From Marinomonas foliarum (GTDB taxonomy: Bacteria; Pseudomonadota; Gammaproteobacteria; Pseudomonadales; Marinomonadaceae), in assembly GCF_003337275.1 (NCBI RefSeq), contig NZ_QPJQ01000021.1, positions 1 to 64,000 of the forward strand: DNA of 64,000 nucleotides. The letters are read 5' to 3'. How positions within the stretch are numbered: position 1 is the first letter of the stretch; every line of letters starts with the position of its first letter. Of the stretch, positions 37,629 to 47,111 are shown piece by piece. A program made the position numbers and the translations under genes. The notes under the pieces were generated by a model. The model ran no database searches, was not told the origin of the DNA, and saw only the letters and a list, made by a program, of their open reading frames with translations.

Positions 37629-38681
37629 ATGCAATCAGATCTAATCTCTGATGCGGTTTCAAACCAACGTCGTAGCGAAAAGCGTCGTTGGTCGGTCATC
37701 AGCATCCTACTCATCATTCTTGTCTTTTCTTTTGTATTAGACATCGCAACAGGCCCTTCTTTGCTAAACGTGAGAGATGTGGCTAAAGCGCTACTGAATC
37801 TTATTGGTTTTCCTGTCGAAGTAGATGCAACAACACAAGTCATTGTATCCAGCTTACGATTACCAATAGCTATTATGGCTGTCGTGGTGGGTGGCGTATT
37901 AGGTGTGGGTGGCGCTGAAATGCAAACTCTACTTAATAACTCTATGGCGAGCCCCTACACATTAGGAATGGCGGCTGCAGCGGGGTTTGGTGCTGCTATG
38001 ATGTTGTATTTCGGCTCTTTAGGCATCAATACAAATATTGCCGTGCCTTTAGGGGCCTTTGTTTGCTGTATGTTAGCTGCTACATTTTTATTTGCGCTAG
38101 CCACTATGAGACACATTAGCTCAGGACAACTTATATTGGCTGGGATCGCTTTATTATTCCTTTTTCAATCTCTATTGTCGCTTGTGCAATTTATATCCTC
38201 ACCGGAGCTAAGCCAACAAATTCTATTCTGGCTTTTCGGCAGCTTATCAAAAGCCTCTTGGAGCAATCTTTCTATTATCGCCAGCGTCACAGTAGTCTGT
38301 ATGTTCTTTTTAATTCGTGATGCTTGGAAACTAACCGCATTACGATTAGGTGAAGAAAGAGCAAAAAGTCTTGGTGTTAATATCACTCAGCTCAGGTTAC
38401 GAACTCTGCTGATCGTCGCTGTAATGACGGCAACCGTCACCAGTTTCGTTGGCATTATTGGATTTGTCGGCATTGTGGCACCTAACATTGCTAAGATGTT
38501 AGTAGGAGAAGATCAACGTTTTTTCTTACCTCTGTCGTTTATTATCGGAGCTTTTTTACTCTCTAGTGCGTCTGTTTTGTCTAAAGTTATCGTGCCTGGA
38601 GCCCTCTTCCCAATAGGTATTGTCACCGCCATCATTGGCGTGCCATTCTTCTTTTGGTTGATCTTAGGTAAAAGGCGCTAA
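37629..38681 (+). CDS. FecCD-family iron-siderophore permease
   Basis: This 350-residue inner-membrane permease belongs to the BtuC/FecCD family, with about nine or ten hydrophobic segments. Landmarks are SSLRLPIAIMAVVVGGVLGVGGAEMQTLLNNSMASPYTLGMAAAAG and FVGIIGFVGIVAPNIAKMLVGEDQRFFLP. It is a second uptake system besides FepDG. No partner permease is present, so it would act as a homodimer like BtuC. The ATPase follows 3 bases later, but there is no binding-protein gene beside it. Confidence 0.92.
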   Translation: MQSDLISDAVSNQRRSEKRRWSVISILLIILVFSFVLDIATGPSLLNVRDVAKALLNLIGFPVEVDATTQVIVSSLRLPIAIMAVVVGGVLGVGGAEMQTLLNNSMASPYTLGMAAAAGFGAAMMLYFGSLGINTNIAVPLGAFVCCMLAATFLFALATMRHISSGQLILAGIALLFLFQSLLSLVQFISSPELSQQILFWLFGSLSKASWSNLSIIASVTVVCMFFLIRDAWKLTALRLGEERAKSLGVNITQLRLRTLLIVAVMTATVTSFVGIIGFVGIVAPNIAKMLVGEDQRFFLPLSFIIGAFLLSSASVLSKVIVPGALFPIGIVTAIIGVPFFFWLILGKRR

Positions 38682-38684
38682 TCC

Positions 38685-39536
38685 ATGCTGACAGTAAATA
38701 ATCTTAACGTCACCCTAGACGACCTCGTTCTAGCCAATGATATGTCGTTTGCCTTAGAACCAGGTAAAGTAAACGTAATTATTGGACCAAATGGCACAGG
38801 TAAAAGCACGCTATTAAAAACCTTGTTTGGCGATATTCACGCTAAATCAGGCGCCATTTCTTTTGATAACGAAACACTCCAGCGCAAGCAGCTATCTCGA
38901 TGGCGCAAGCAGTTTGGTTATATGCCCCAAGATATTCGCCTCGATGTGGAATTAAGTGTTTTAGAAGTTGTGTTACTTGGGCAATTAAATACTTTAGGTT
39001 TTCGCTTGGATGACAGCGTTATCGAAGAAGCGCTATCCGCTCTAGATAAGATAGGTCTGTTGCATCTTGCAGACCGCCAAGTAAATAAGCTGAGTGGCGG
39101 TCAGTGCCAAATGATTTTATTCGCTCAAGCTTTAATGCGTAAGCCTAAAATCCTCATGTTAGACGAACCTGTCAGCGCATTAGACTTACATTTTCAGCAT
39201 GTTCTTCTTGATCATCTAGATGCGCAGACCAAAGAGCAAGGCTGGATTACCATCATGGTACTTCACGATCTTAACCTTGCCGCTCAATATGCTGACAATC
39301 TGCTCGTTCTTAAAGATGGCAAACTGGTTGCCAACGGTCACCCAAGCGACATTCTCACACCGTCTTTGGTAAAAAATGTCTATAACGTCAATGCTGATAT
39401 TACCAAAGATGCCTCAGGGATTCCTTTTGTACGCACAATTAGAAACATCCGGGGGGCTTCTACCAGCAAGACTACAGAAGCAAATCATCAGCCTAAGACT
39501 AAAAAAATAACAAGTATCGCTGAGGGTATTATCTGA
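38685..39536 (+). CDS. Iron-siderophore ABC transporter ATPase
   Basis: This 283-residue FepC/FhuC-type ATPase has Walker A GPNGTGKST, signature KLSGGQCQMILFAQAL, Walker B ILMLDEPVSALD and switch VLHDLNLA. The signature departs from the usual GGQRQR (GGQCQM), which is seen in some family members. A 30-residue Lys/Thr-rich tail extends the C-terminus. It pairs with the permease just upstream. Confidence 0.92.
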   Translation: MLTVNNLNVTLDDLVLANDMSFALEPGKVNVIIGPNGTGKSTLLKTLFGDIHAKSGAISFDNETLQRKQLSRWRKQFGYMPQDIRLDVELSVLEVVLLGQLNTLGFRLDDSVIEEALSALDKIGLLHLADRQVNKLSGGQCQMILFAQALMRKPKILMLDEPVSALDLHFQHVLLDHLDAQTKEQGWITIMVLHDLNLAAQYADNLLVLKDGKLVANGHPSDILTPSLVKNVYNVNADITKDASGIPFVRTIRNIRGASTSKTTEANHQPKTKKITSIAEGII

Positions 39537-39602
39537 TCGCTCTAGGCTCGGAAATCGATTGTTTCACGTTATTATTTTATTAAGGCTTACAATCACACCA
39601 TC

Positions 39603-40841
39603 ATGTTTTCAAAACACCTAATAAAAGATTGGCAATTACTCTCTCCTGCCGGCCGAGTATTGGTCATTAATGGTTTCACATTCAATCTTGGCTTTTACAT
39701 GCTACTACCCTACTTAGCTGATCACTTACAGCATAATTTGGGCATCAGTGGTTGGTATGTTGGTGTGATCATCGGGCTTAGAGTATTAAGCCAGCAAGGC
39801 ATGTTTCTAGTTGGTGGTACCTTAGGGGATAGACTAGGCTACAAGCGCCTCATTCTATTGGGTTGTGCCGTTCGCATTATTGGTTTTACCTTACTCGGTG
39901 TTGGTCAGACTATTCCCACCCTAATTTTAGGAGCATTTTGCTCTGGCTTTGCTGGCGCACTTTTCACGCCGAGCAGCCAAGCTTATTTAGCCTCGGAATA
40001 CCCAGAGCAAAAAGCCAGAGATAAAGTCTTCGCACTGCAAAACCTTACGTCCGGAGCAGGAATGTTACTAGGACCATTGGTAGGCTTATCTCTACTCTAC
40101 TTCGATTTCGCTTTAGTTGGTGTCATTTCAGCGGGGTTATTTTCCTTACTATTTGTTATTCAATGGTGTTTCCTACCTGAACTAGAATCACAAAAAAATA
40201 CAGTACACGCCCATTCGCACTTTTGGAAACAATGGAGCCAAATGCTTAGGCATAAATCATTTATGCAATTTGTGTTGTGTGCCTCAGTCTATCAATTATT
40301 ATTCCACCAGCTTTATATTGCTGTTCCCCATGAAATTCGCGCCGTCACTCAAGACGTTAGTATCATTACTTGGGTTTTCGCAACCTCTTCTATTATGGGT
40401 GTATTAATGCAAATGCCTGTAAGTCGGTTCGTGGAATCTCGCTTGGGAACAGCGCGTGGCGTTGGGTTAGGTATGGCTATTATGGGCTCCAGCTACTTAT
40501 GGCTCAATATTAGTCTACCGTGGCTACCAGCCTTGCCATTCGTTATTTGTGCGGTCTTTTTTAGCCTTGGCTCTATGTTAGTGTTCCCGCTGTTAGGCTC
40601 TTATGTGCCTAAATTTTGTTCACCTAAAGAGCTAGGTAGCCATTACGGTTTGTATTCTTGTGTAGGTGGTATTTACGCGTTTATCGGCAACATCAGCACC
40701 GGTTGGCTGTTATCTTCAACAAACATAGATCATGCTTGGGTTTGGTCAGGACTAGCGAGCTTCGGAATTTTGTCTGGCGCACTGCTCTTCTTACAAGTAA
40801 ACCAACATGCTAAGCGTCAAAATATCGGCTTAATGCAATAA
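39603..40841 (+). CDS. MFS transporter, probable siderophore exporter
   Basis: This 412-residue, 12-segment MFS protein has the loop-2/3 motif GGTLGDRLGYKRLI, typical of drug-type exporters (MdtH-like). It is not closely similar to the EntS protein at 18-19.7 kb. It sits between the permease/ATPase pair and the second NRPS, so export of that NRPS product is a reasonable inference; vanchrobactin-type loci also carry an MFS gene. No direct evidence for its substrate exists in the sequence. Confidence 0.85.
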   Translation: MFSKHLIKDWQLLSPAGRVLVINGFTFNLGFYMLLPYLADHLQHNLGISGWYVGVIIGLRVLSQQGMFLVGGTLGDRLGYKRLILLGCAVRIIGFTLLGVGQTIPTLILGAFCSGFAGALFTPSSQAYLASEYPEQKARDKVFALQNLTSGAGMLLGPLVGLSLLYFDFALVGVISAGLFSLLFVIQWCFLPELESQKNTVHAHSHFWKQWSQMLRHKSFMQFVLCASVYQLLFHQLYIAVPHEIRAVTQDVSIITWVFATSSIMGVLMQMPVSRFVESRLGTARGVGLGMAIMGSSYLWLNISLPWLPALPFVICAVFFSLGSMLVFPLLGSYVPKFCSPKELGSHYGLYSCVGGIYAFIGNISTGWLLSSTNIDHAWVWSGLASFGILSGALLFLQVNQHAKRQNIGLMQ

Positions 40842-40992
40842 AACATCATGCCATGCAGTTATACATTCATATATATGTAAATATTCACTTAATAACTTAA
40901 TACTAAGATAACTTTATGTTAATTTAAGTAAAAATTTAGCGCGCTTTAATCACGTGCTTCAAATGGACTATATTTTTTGCAGGAGCAAACAA

Positions 40993-43900
40993 ATGATTAA
41001 AAGTCATAGTAATTGCTATGGTTCAAAAGAACCTATTTATCAACAATCATTTGCATTCCCCCTCTCTACCGCCCAACGCGGACAATGGATCGCCCAAAAA
41101 TTAGCCCCTAAAAATACTGCCTTCAATATTGCCGAATATGTGGAAATTAAAGGGAGCATTGATACTATTCACTTCACATCCGCTATAAAGCAGCTCATCA
41201 GCGAAGCTGATTGCATTCGCAGCCAAATAATCGAAGAAAATGACTCAACCATCCAAATAATTCAACAAACAGATGAAGGTTATTTTTCTTTACTGGACGT
41301 GAGCGATACTGACAATCCTCATCAAGCCGCAATAAAGTTGATGACAGATGATATGATGCAACCACTTACAAAGCCTGGCGATATGTTATGGCGCAGCGAT
41401 CTTATTAAAATAGCGAATAAACATTACTACTGGTACCACCGCTGCCATCATGTCGCTTTAGACGGTTTTGGAGGCAATTTACTTACCCTCAGACTCGCTC
41501 AAATATACAACGCACTAGTCAAGGGTCAGGATACAGGAGCCAATCCTTTTGGGTCACTGGCGTCACTAGTTGAAAGTGAAAATGAATATAAATCCTCTAA
41601 ACGTTATAAGAAAGATCGTCAGTACTGGCTAGAAAATCTAATCAACTTGCCCGATACTGCATCACTTTCACAAAGGGTAGATCCATCACAAAAGAGCAAG
41701 TCATTACGACAATCGCTAACACTATCACAAACACTAAAAGACAAGTTAACAGCTGTCGGACAACTGGTTAATGCTAGCCTGCCACAAACTCTTATTGCTT
41801 TAGTTGCCGCGTATTTTTACCGTATGACAGGTGCAAACGATTTAGTTTTCGCGATGCCAGTTACAGCAAGGTCCCAGCGATCCCAACGCAATACTCCAGG
41901 CATGATGGCTAACGCTGTACCTATTCGACTAAGCTTATCAACAGAAATAACACTAGAAGAGTTAATTTCCCAAGTATCTAAAGTTGTACTAAAAGCGCTT
42001 CGCCACCAACAATATCGTTATGAAGATTTAAAACGAGACCTAGGGCTAATGTCTGCAGGGCAGCAAATAGCTTCGCTAGGCGTCAACATTGAACCCTTTA
42101 ACTACGACTTAACCTTTGGTAGTTGTTCGACATCGTTGCACAACTTAAGTAACGCGCTAATCGACGACCTCACTGTCTTTATCTTTGACCGCAATGACAA
42201 TAACGGTTTAAAAGTCGAATTCGATGCCAACCCAACACGCTATACAACAGGCGAGTTAAAAAACCATTTAGCACAATTTGAGCGCCTAGTAGACGGCATG
42301 ATACTTTCGCCAAGCACCCCTATCAGCAAAGCGACGCTATTAAGCGAAAGTGAACGCAATAAAATTTTGCATGCTTGGAACGATACAGCTAGTCCGATTC
42401 CTCAAGAGTCCGTTGTGGATGCCTTTCAAAAGCAAGCCTTTAGTACGCCCTTTGCTCTTGCCGTTTCTTCTTCAGTGCAAAACTCTTTAAGCTATGCAGA
42501 ACTAGACGGACTGTCTAATGCTTGGGCAAACAAGCTGATAAAAGAGCAAGTTTGCCCAGGAGACTTAGTAGCAATCGCACTAACACGAAATACAGATATG
42601 TTAGTTGCTTTGCTCGGCACATTAAAAGCGGGAGCGGCTTATCTACCACTGGACCCAGATTTTCCAGAAGAGCGTCTTCGCAGTATAGTTGAAGACGCTA
42701 AGCCAAAATTAATACTCAGCTGTCATGACGCCATTAGCCAGCTTCCCAAAGTTAAGACGCCAATAATGCTCATTGATGAGCCACATTCCGATATTTCCTT
42801 AGACAGCAACGCGACTCCCCCTACTGGAATCACAATCCAAGGAAATAGCCCTGCCTATGTTATCTATACATCTGGTTCTACGGGTCGACCAAAAGGAGTA
42901 GAAATCCCACATGGCGCCTTGATGAATTTCTTATACGCTATGCAAAAAGAACTCAATCTTACAAGCCAAGATAAGTTCTTAGCTGTTACCACCATTTCAT
43001 TCGATATTTCTATTCTTGAATTGTTCTTACCAATGACAGTTGGAGCATCCGTAGTGATTGCTGATAGGAAAACCGTTCGAGACCCACAAGCTTTAACAGA
43101 GCTCGCTGTCAAAGAAGGCGTAACCTTGCTCCAAGCTACACCGTCTCTTTGGCAGGCATTATTACCAACATACAGCAATGAATTACACGGCATTAAACCT
43201 TTAGTTGGAGGCGAAGCGCTACCAGGTCAACTCGCTCAAACAATGGCAAAACTTGGCCACCCTGTAGTCAACCTATACGGACCAACAGAAACAACGATTT
43301 GGTCAAGCATTATGCCCCTTACAAAACAAACAGACCTTCGTCACCCTCCAATTGGCAGACCGCTTCTAAATACTCAAATGTATGTTTTAGACCACGCAAT
43401 GGAGCCTGTTCCAGTAGGTGTAACAGGCGACCTATACATTGCTGGTGATGGTTTAGCCCTAGGCTATTACCAACGACCAGACTTAACAAACGAACGCTTT
43501 ATCTCAAATCCATACGGCAAAGAGGACAGCCGCCTATACATTACAGGAGACAAAGCTCGTTGGCGCCAAGATGGATTGTTGGAGTACCAAGGCCGCGACG
43601 ACCATCAAATTAAAATCCGCGGCTTCCGTATTGAAATTGGTGACATAGAATCCGCTTTGCTGGCATGCCGTGAGGTTATTCAAGCCATAGTTGTTGCTCA
43701 AACCTCCCCCAATGGAGACAAGCAGCTGGCGGCCTACGTTATACCTGTAGACACCAATCTTGATACTAGCGAACTTCGTCGCCAGCTCATTAATGTACTG
43801 CCTGACTATATGGTTCCTGCACACTTCATATTGCTGCACAAAATGCCATTAACGCCGAATGGAAAGGTAGACCGTAAAGCCTTGCCATTGCCGTCTTGGC

Positions 43901-44988
43901 AAGCGTCTAATAGCTATGAGCCACCAAGAAATCAATTAGAAGAAATGCTCACGACCCTTTGGGCAGAGACACTAGGGCTGACTCTTGTCGGCATCCGCGA
44001 TAGCTTTTTTGAAATTGGCGGTGATTCCATATCCGCAACAAGGATTTTGAATCACATCCAGAAGAATTTATTAGTTGAGGTGCCATTAGGTGTTTTGTTT
44101 AAAGCTTCCACTATTGCTGATCTTTCTGACTATTTAAGTAGTAGCGAAGACTGGGATCCGATGATTAGCACACTTCCGATCAAATCAAGTGGAACGGATT
44201 CTCCGTTGTTTTGTGTTCACCCTGCCCTAGGCCTTTCTTGGGGCTACTCGGGACTGCTGCGTCATCTGCCCAAATCAACTCCCGTATATGGTTTGCAAGC
44301 AACAGGGTTGCGTCATGCGGCACGTTTGCCAGAATCCATAGAAGAAATGGCTGAAGAGTATTTATTACAAATTAAGCGCATTCAACCTCAAGGACCATAC
44401 AACCTTCTAGGCTGGTCTTTTGGTGGCTTAGTTGCCCATGCAATTGCGGAAAAACTGCAAGCACAAAGTGAAACAGTGTCTTTTTTATGCATGCTAGACA
44501 GCTATCCTTACAAAATTGGTTATCAACAACCACAAAATGAAGCGGACATCGTTAGAGCGGCCCTACTCTTCCTTGGTTATGATCTCAGTACATTGGAAAA
44601 ATTGCCGATTAACAAAGAAGAATTAGCGTCGTTGTTATGGCGAGATTATGACGATTCTTCCATGTCAGTGGTTCAAGACATTCAAAAAAGCCAAGCCGAT
44701 ATTATGGAAAGAGTTCAAATAATTATTGAAAACAACTTAGCACTCGCTGGTCGCTTCAAACCAGGAAAAGTTAATGCCGACTTGCTGTTTTTTGTGGCCG
44801 AAGAAAGTGCAAATGGTTCCATGGGCAATATTCTAGAGCATCAATCAAATGCATGGATATCAAGAGTGACAGGAAATATAGAAGTTCATAAAGTCCCTTG
44901 CCGACATCAAGACATGCTGGATTCTGAGCCCCTCAGTATCATTGGTCCAATCATCCATGAACACGTATTAAACGCTAAAGCCAAGTAG
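40993..44988 (+). CDS. One-module NRPS (C-A-T-TE) with glycine specificity code
   Basis: The start at 40993 follows AGGAG and gives 1331 residues. Domains: an EntF-like condensation domain (CHHVALDG, H152-H153), an adenylation domain (TSGSTG from 626), a carrier domain (GGDS, S1012) and a thioesterase (GWSFGG, S1142; His1305). Aligning pocket positions to GrsA gives D-I-L-Q-L-G-L-I-W-K, the code known for glycine. There is no epimerase and no second module. With DHB-loaded EntB as donor, it would make DHB-glycine. Glycine has no hydroxyl, so the thioesterase cannot build a serine-type lactone from it. It is 151 bases after the MFS gene, and no Fur box is visible before it. Confidence 0.9.
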   Translation: MIKSHSNCYGSKEPIYQQSFAFPLSTAQRGQWIAQKLAPKNTAFNIAEYVEIKGSIDTIHFTSAIKQLISEADCIRSQIIEENDSTIQIIQQTDEGYFSLLDVSDTDNPHQAAIKLMTDDMMQPLTKPGDMLWRSDLIKIANKHYYWYHRCHHVALDGFGGNLLTLRLAQIYNALVKGQDTGANPFGSLASLVESENEYKSSKRYKKDRQYWLENLINLPDTASLSQRVDPSQKSKSLRQSLTLSQTLKDKLTAVGQLVNASLPQTLIALVAAYFYRMTGANDLVFAMPVTARSQRSQRNTPGMMANAVPIRLSLSTEITLEELISQVSKVVLKALRHQQYRYEDLKRDLGLMSAGQQIASLGVNIEPFNYDLTFGSCSTSLHNLSNALIDDLTVFIFDRNDNNGLKVEFDANPTRYTTGELKNHLAQFERLVDGMILSPSTPISKATLLSESERNKILHAWNDTASPIPQESVVDAFQKQAFSTPFALAVSSSVQNSLSYAELDGLSNAWANKLIKEQVCPGDLVAIALTRNTDMLVALLGTLKAGAAYLPLDPDFPEERLRSIVEDAKPKLILSCHDAISQLPKVKTPIMLIDEPHSDISLDSNATPPTGITIQGNSPAYVIYTSGSTGRPKGVEIPHGALMNFLYAMQKELNLTSQDKFLAVTTISFDISILELFLPMTVGASVVIADRKTVRDPQALTELAVKEGVTLLQATPSLWQALLPTYSNELHGIKPLVGGEALPGQLAQTMAKLGHPVVNLYGPTETTIWSSIMPLTKQTDLRHPPIGRPLLNTQMYVLDHAMEPVPVGVTGDLYIAGDGLALGYYQRPDLTNERFISNPYGKEDSRLYITGDKARWRQDGLLEYQGRDDHQIKIRGFRIEIGDIESALLACREVIQAIVVAQTSPNGDKQLAAYVIPVDTNLDTSELRRQLINVLPDYMVPAHFILLHKMPLTPNGKVDRKALPLPSWQASNSYEPPRNQLEEMLTTLWAETLGLTLVGIRDSFFEIGGDSISATRILNHIQKNLLVEVPLGVLFKASTIADLSDYLSSSEDWDPMISTLPIKSSGTDSPLFCVHPALGLSWGYSGLLRHLPKSTPVYGLQATGLRHAARLPESIEEMAEEYLLQIKRIQPQGPYNLLGWSFGGLVAHAIAEKLQAQSETVSFLCMLDSYPYKIGYQQPQNEADIVRAALLFLGYDLSTLEKLPINKEELASLLWRDYDDSSMSVVQDIQKSQADIMERVQIIIENNLALAGRFKPGKVNADLLFFVAEESANGSMGNILEHQSNAWISRVTGNIEVHKVPCRHQDMLDSEPLSIIGPIIHEHVLNAKAK

Positions 44989-44995
44989 CTACTAA

Positions 44996-45032
44996 ATGAA
45001 TAGCCGTCAGCATAATGCTGACGGCTATTCAT
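44996..45032. terminator. Long perfect hairpin after the second NRPS gene
   Basis: ATGAATAGCCGTCAGCAT pairs with its exact complement with almost no loop (18-base arms), 8 bases after the NRPS stop. The T run is poor, so it may act as a two-way terminator or an mRNA end-protecting structure. Confidence 0.7.
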
Positions 45033-45040
45033 AGCTCCTA

Positions 45041-45268
45041 TCACCCAATCAATAACGTAATTGCTCTAACCCACAAAACGGATCTATCATCTATCGCTGT
45101 CGTTTCACAAAACGTTAAACGCCCAACGATTCCATCAACTACGGCTTTTTGCACTTCCAATAAAGGACTGTACGCGTTGATGTAAGTTGGCAGCCAGTCA
45201 TAGTTTTTCGTACCCAATGCCATTCTGGCTTCAAACACTGTGACTTCAAAGCCTTCATATTCCAGCAT
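45041..45268 (-). CDS. Small hypothetical protein
   Basis: This 75-residue frame starts with ATG at 45268 after AGGTACC (weak ribosome site). A longer version would start on a TTG inside an inverted repeat. I do not recognise it: no signal, no membrane segment, mixed hydrophobic/charged (EYEGFEVTVFEARMALG, YINAYSPLLEVQKAVVDG). It could be a small gene or a remnant of a longer one, and is flanked on both sides by inverted repeats. Confidence 0.35.
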   Translation of the reverse strand: MLEYEGFEVTVFEARMALGTKNYDWLPTYINAYSPLLEVQKAVVDGIVGRLTFCETTAIDDRSVLWVRAITLLIG

Positions 45269-45294
45269 ATTAGGTACCTGGAGTGGTATAGCTT

Positions 45295-45323
45295 CAGGAA
45301 TCAAAAATGTTTTTGATTCCTGT
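45295..45323. repeat. Perfect inverted repeat
   Basis: CAGGAATCAAAAA and its exact complement are separated by 2-3 bases. It lies upstream of the small hypothetical frame. It could be an operator or a terminator-like hairpin; no T run follows. Confidence 0.7.
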
Positions 45324-45400
45324 CGATATCACTAAATCACAAACTAGCACCCTTAATCGCTTAACGAATGATAAGGAAGTTAATACACAAAGTCACAGGT

Positions 45401-45430
45401 AAAAAAAAGCCCCGCATCCGCGAGGCTATT
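45401..45430 (-). terminator. Terminator of the FucP-type transporter gene
   Basis: Read on the minus strand, a GC-rich stem (AGCCTCGC / GCGGGGCT) is followed by eight Ts, 23 bases after the transporter stop codon. Confidence 0.85.
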
Positions 45431-45452
45431 TAGCATTCATTATAACCAGTAA

Positions 45453-46757
45453 TTAAACAGAGGCGTTTTTCACTGAGAACATACCGTAAGCTGCTACAAT
45501 TAAGAAACAAACAGCAGGCACGACATAGGATGTGATAGCCCCGTATTCATCGATAGTTGCACCTTGTATTAATGGCATCACGGCACCACCCAAAATAGCC
45601 ATGACCAAACCCGCAGAACCGAATTTCGTATCGCTACCAAGACCGTCCAATGCGATGCTGTAAATGGTTGGAAACATCAAAGATAAACAAGCTGAAATAG
45701 ACACAATTGCCCAAACACCAGTTACACCTGGCACCATGACAGCATAAAGACACAACACACTGCCCAACAAAGCCAAAATACTCAACAATACAGCGGGACG
45801 GAAAAAGCCCATCAACCAAGTCATCACAAAGCGCGATACCAAGAAAATAATCAAACTGTACTGCAAGTAATCAGACGCACTGGCTTCGGTACCGCCAAGT
45901 GTTTCTTGCACATATTGAATGGTAAAGGTCCAAGTACAGGTTTGCGCTGCCACGTTGAAGAACTGTGCAACCACGCCCCAACGGTATTGTTTTCTAGTGA
46001 GCAAGCGTCCAAGTGTCGCTACAAAATCAATCTTCTGCACTTCATCAACATTGATCTTATTAGCCGATTTAGGCACACGCATAAAATAGATAAGCGCCCA
46101 GATGATCATCAACACAAACGCCATGCCGACATAAGGTGTCATCACACTGTTTAACTCATCAGCGCGAATACTAAGCAAGGCTTCTGGCGCCATAGTCGCT
46201 CTTTCTTCTGCCGTGGCCGTGTTTAGATTCGGTAGAATCAATGTCGCTGCCAAAAACACACCGATGTTAGTACCTACAGGGTTAAACGCCTGAGCCAAGT
46301 TCAAACGACGTGCAGCACTGCCTTCTGGCCCCATGGTCATCACAAATGGGTTCGCCGAGGTTTCTAAAATAGATAAGCCTGCGGCCAAAATAAACAAAGC
46401 AGCTAAAAAGAAACCATAGGTCATCGAAACACTGGCAGGATAAAACGCCAAAGCACCTAAAATCGCCAAGCCTAATCCTGTCAACACGCCCGCTTTATAA
46501 GAGTAACGGGCATTGATAAACGCAGCAGGAATCGCCAAGCAGAAATACGCGCCATAATAAGCGAACTGTACTAAAGCCGATTCAAAGGTGCTCATGGTAA
46601 AAATTTTGCTAAACACTTTTACCAAAGGATCTGTCATGTTGGCGGCAACGCCCCATGCAGCAAAACAGGTAATCAATAAGATAAATGCGATTTTCATGTT
46701 CGGATAAACGAACGGAGCAGATAAGGATTTTTCTGGAGCTGTATTTTGATTTTTCAT
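45453..46757 (-). CDS. MFS sugar:H+ symporter, FucP family
   Basis: This 434-residue protein has about 12 transmembrane segments and resembles E. coli FucP. Matching blocks: SYKAGVLTGLGLAILGALAFYPAS, GLSILETSANPFVMTMGPEGSAARRLNLAQAFNPVG and MFPTIYSIALDGLGSDTKFGSAGLVMAILGGAVMP. I place the start at 46757 (MKNQNTAPEK); an upstream frame is open but not conserved-looking. The family includes fucose, glucose/galactose and GlcNAc (NagP) symporters; with no catabolic neighbour I cannot choose. It stands alone with its own terminator. Confidence 0.88.
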   Translation of the reverse strand: MKNQNTAPEKSLSAPFVYPNMKIAFILLITCFAAWGVAANMTDPLVKVFSKIFTMSTFESALVQFAYYGAYFCLAIPAAFINARYSYKAGVLTGLGLAILGALAFYPASVSMTYGFFLAALFILAAGLSILETSANPFVMTMGPEGSAARRLNLAQAFNPVGTNIGVFLAATLILPNLNTATAEERATMAPEALLSIRADELNSVMTPYVGMAFVLMIIWALIYFMRVPKSANKINVDEVQKIDFVATLGRLLTRKQYRWGVVAQFFNVAAQTCTWTFTIQYVQETLGGTEASASDYLQYSLIIFLVSRFVMTWLMGFFRPAVLLSILALLGSVLCLYAVMVPGVTGVWAIVSISACLSLMFPTIYSIALDGLGSDTKFGSAGLVMAILGGAVMPLIQGATIDEYGAITSYVVPAVCFLIVAAYGMFSVKNASV

Positions 46758-47111
46758 AAAGCAAACAACATCTATTATTTTATAGTTGGATGGCAGGATA
46801 TACTGCAATTTGCCCCCAAAAGAGACAGACTAAAAGCACTTCACCACCATCAGACATTGATATAGGCCAACCGTAGTTAGGACAGTATTTTGGTAGATTT
46901 AAAACCACCAAAAGCGCCCTTTCTACGACCAACATCAAACACAAGGTGCGAAATCCTACCACCAACTTTCTATAAAAATGCGCTTGCAGAACAAAACTTA
47001 GCGCTCTGTAAACGAATTGATATTTTCTTACCCATTTCATTAACATAAATGAAATATTGATGACTGGCGGTTCATTTTATCAGTCAAAACAAGATACTAA
47101 ACATAGCCTAT
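46758..47111. other. Gene-free stretch between FucP-type and ZntA-type genes
   Basis: About 350 bases, both neighbours on the minus strand. It must contain the promoter of the FucP-type gene and the end of the zntA transcript. A short open frame (46780-47046, minus) lacks a ribosome site and gene-like composition. I see no clear terminator, repeat or operator. Confidence 0.5.

Noticed and set aside
46780..47046. 88-codon minus-strand frame upstream of the FucP-type gene
   Set aside because: No ribosome site, unlikely composition and overlap with the transporter promoter region.
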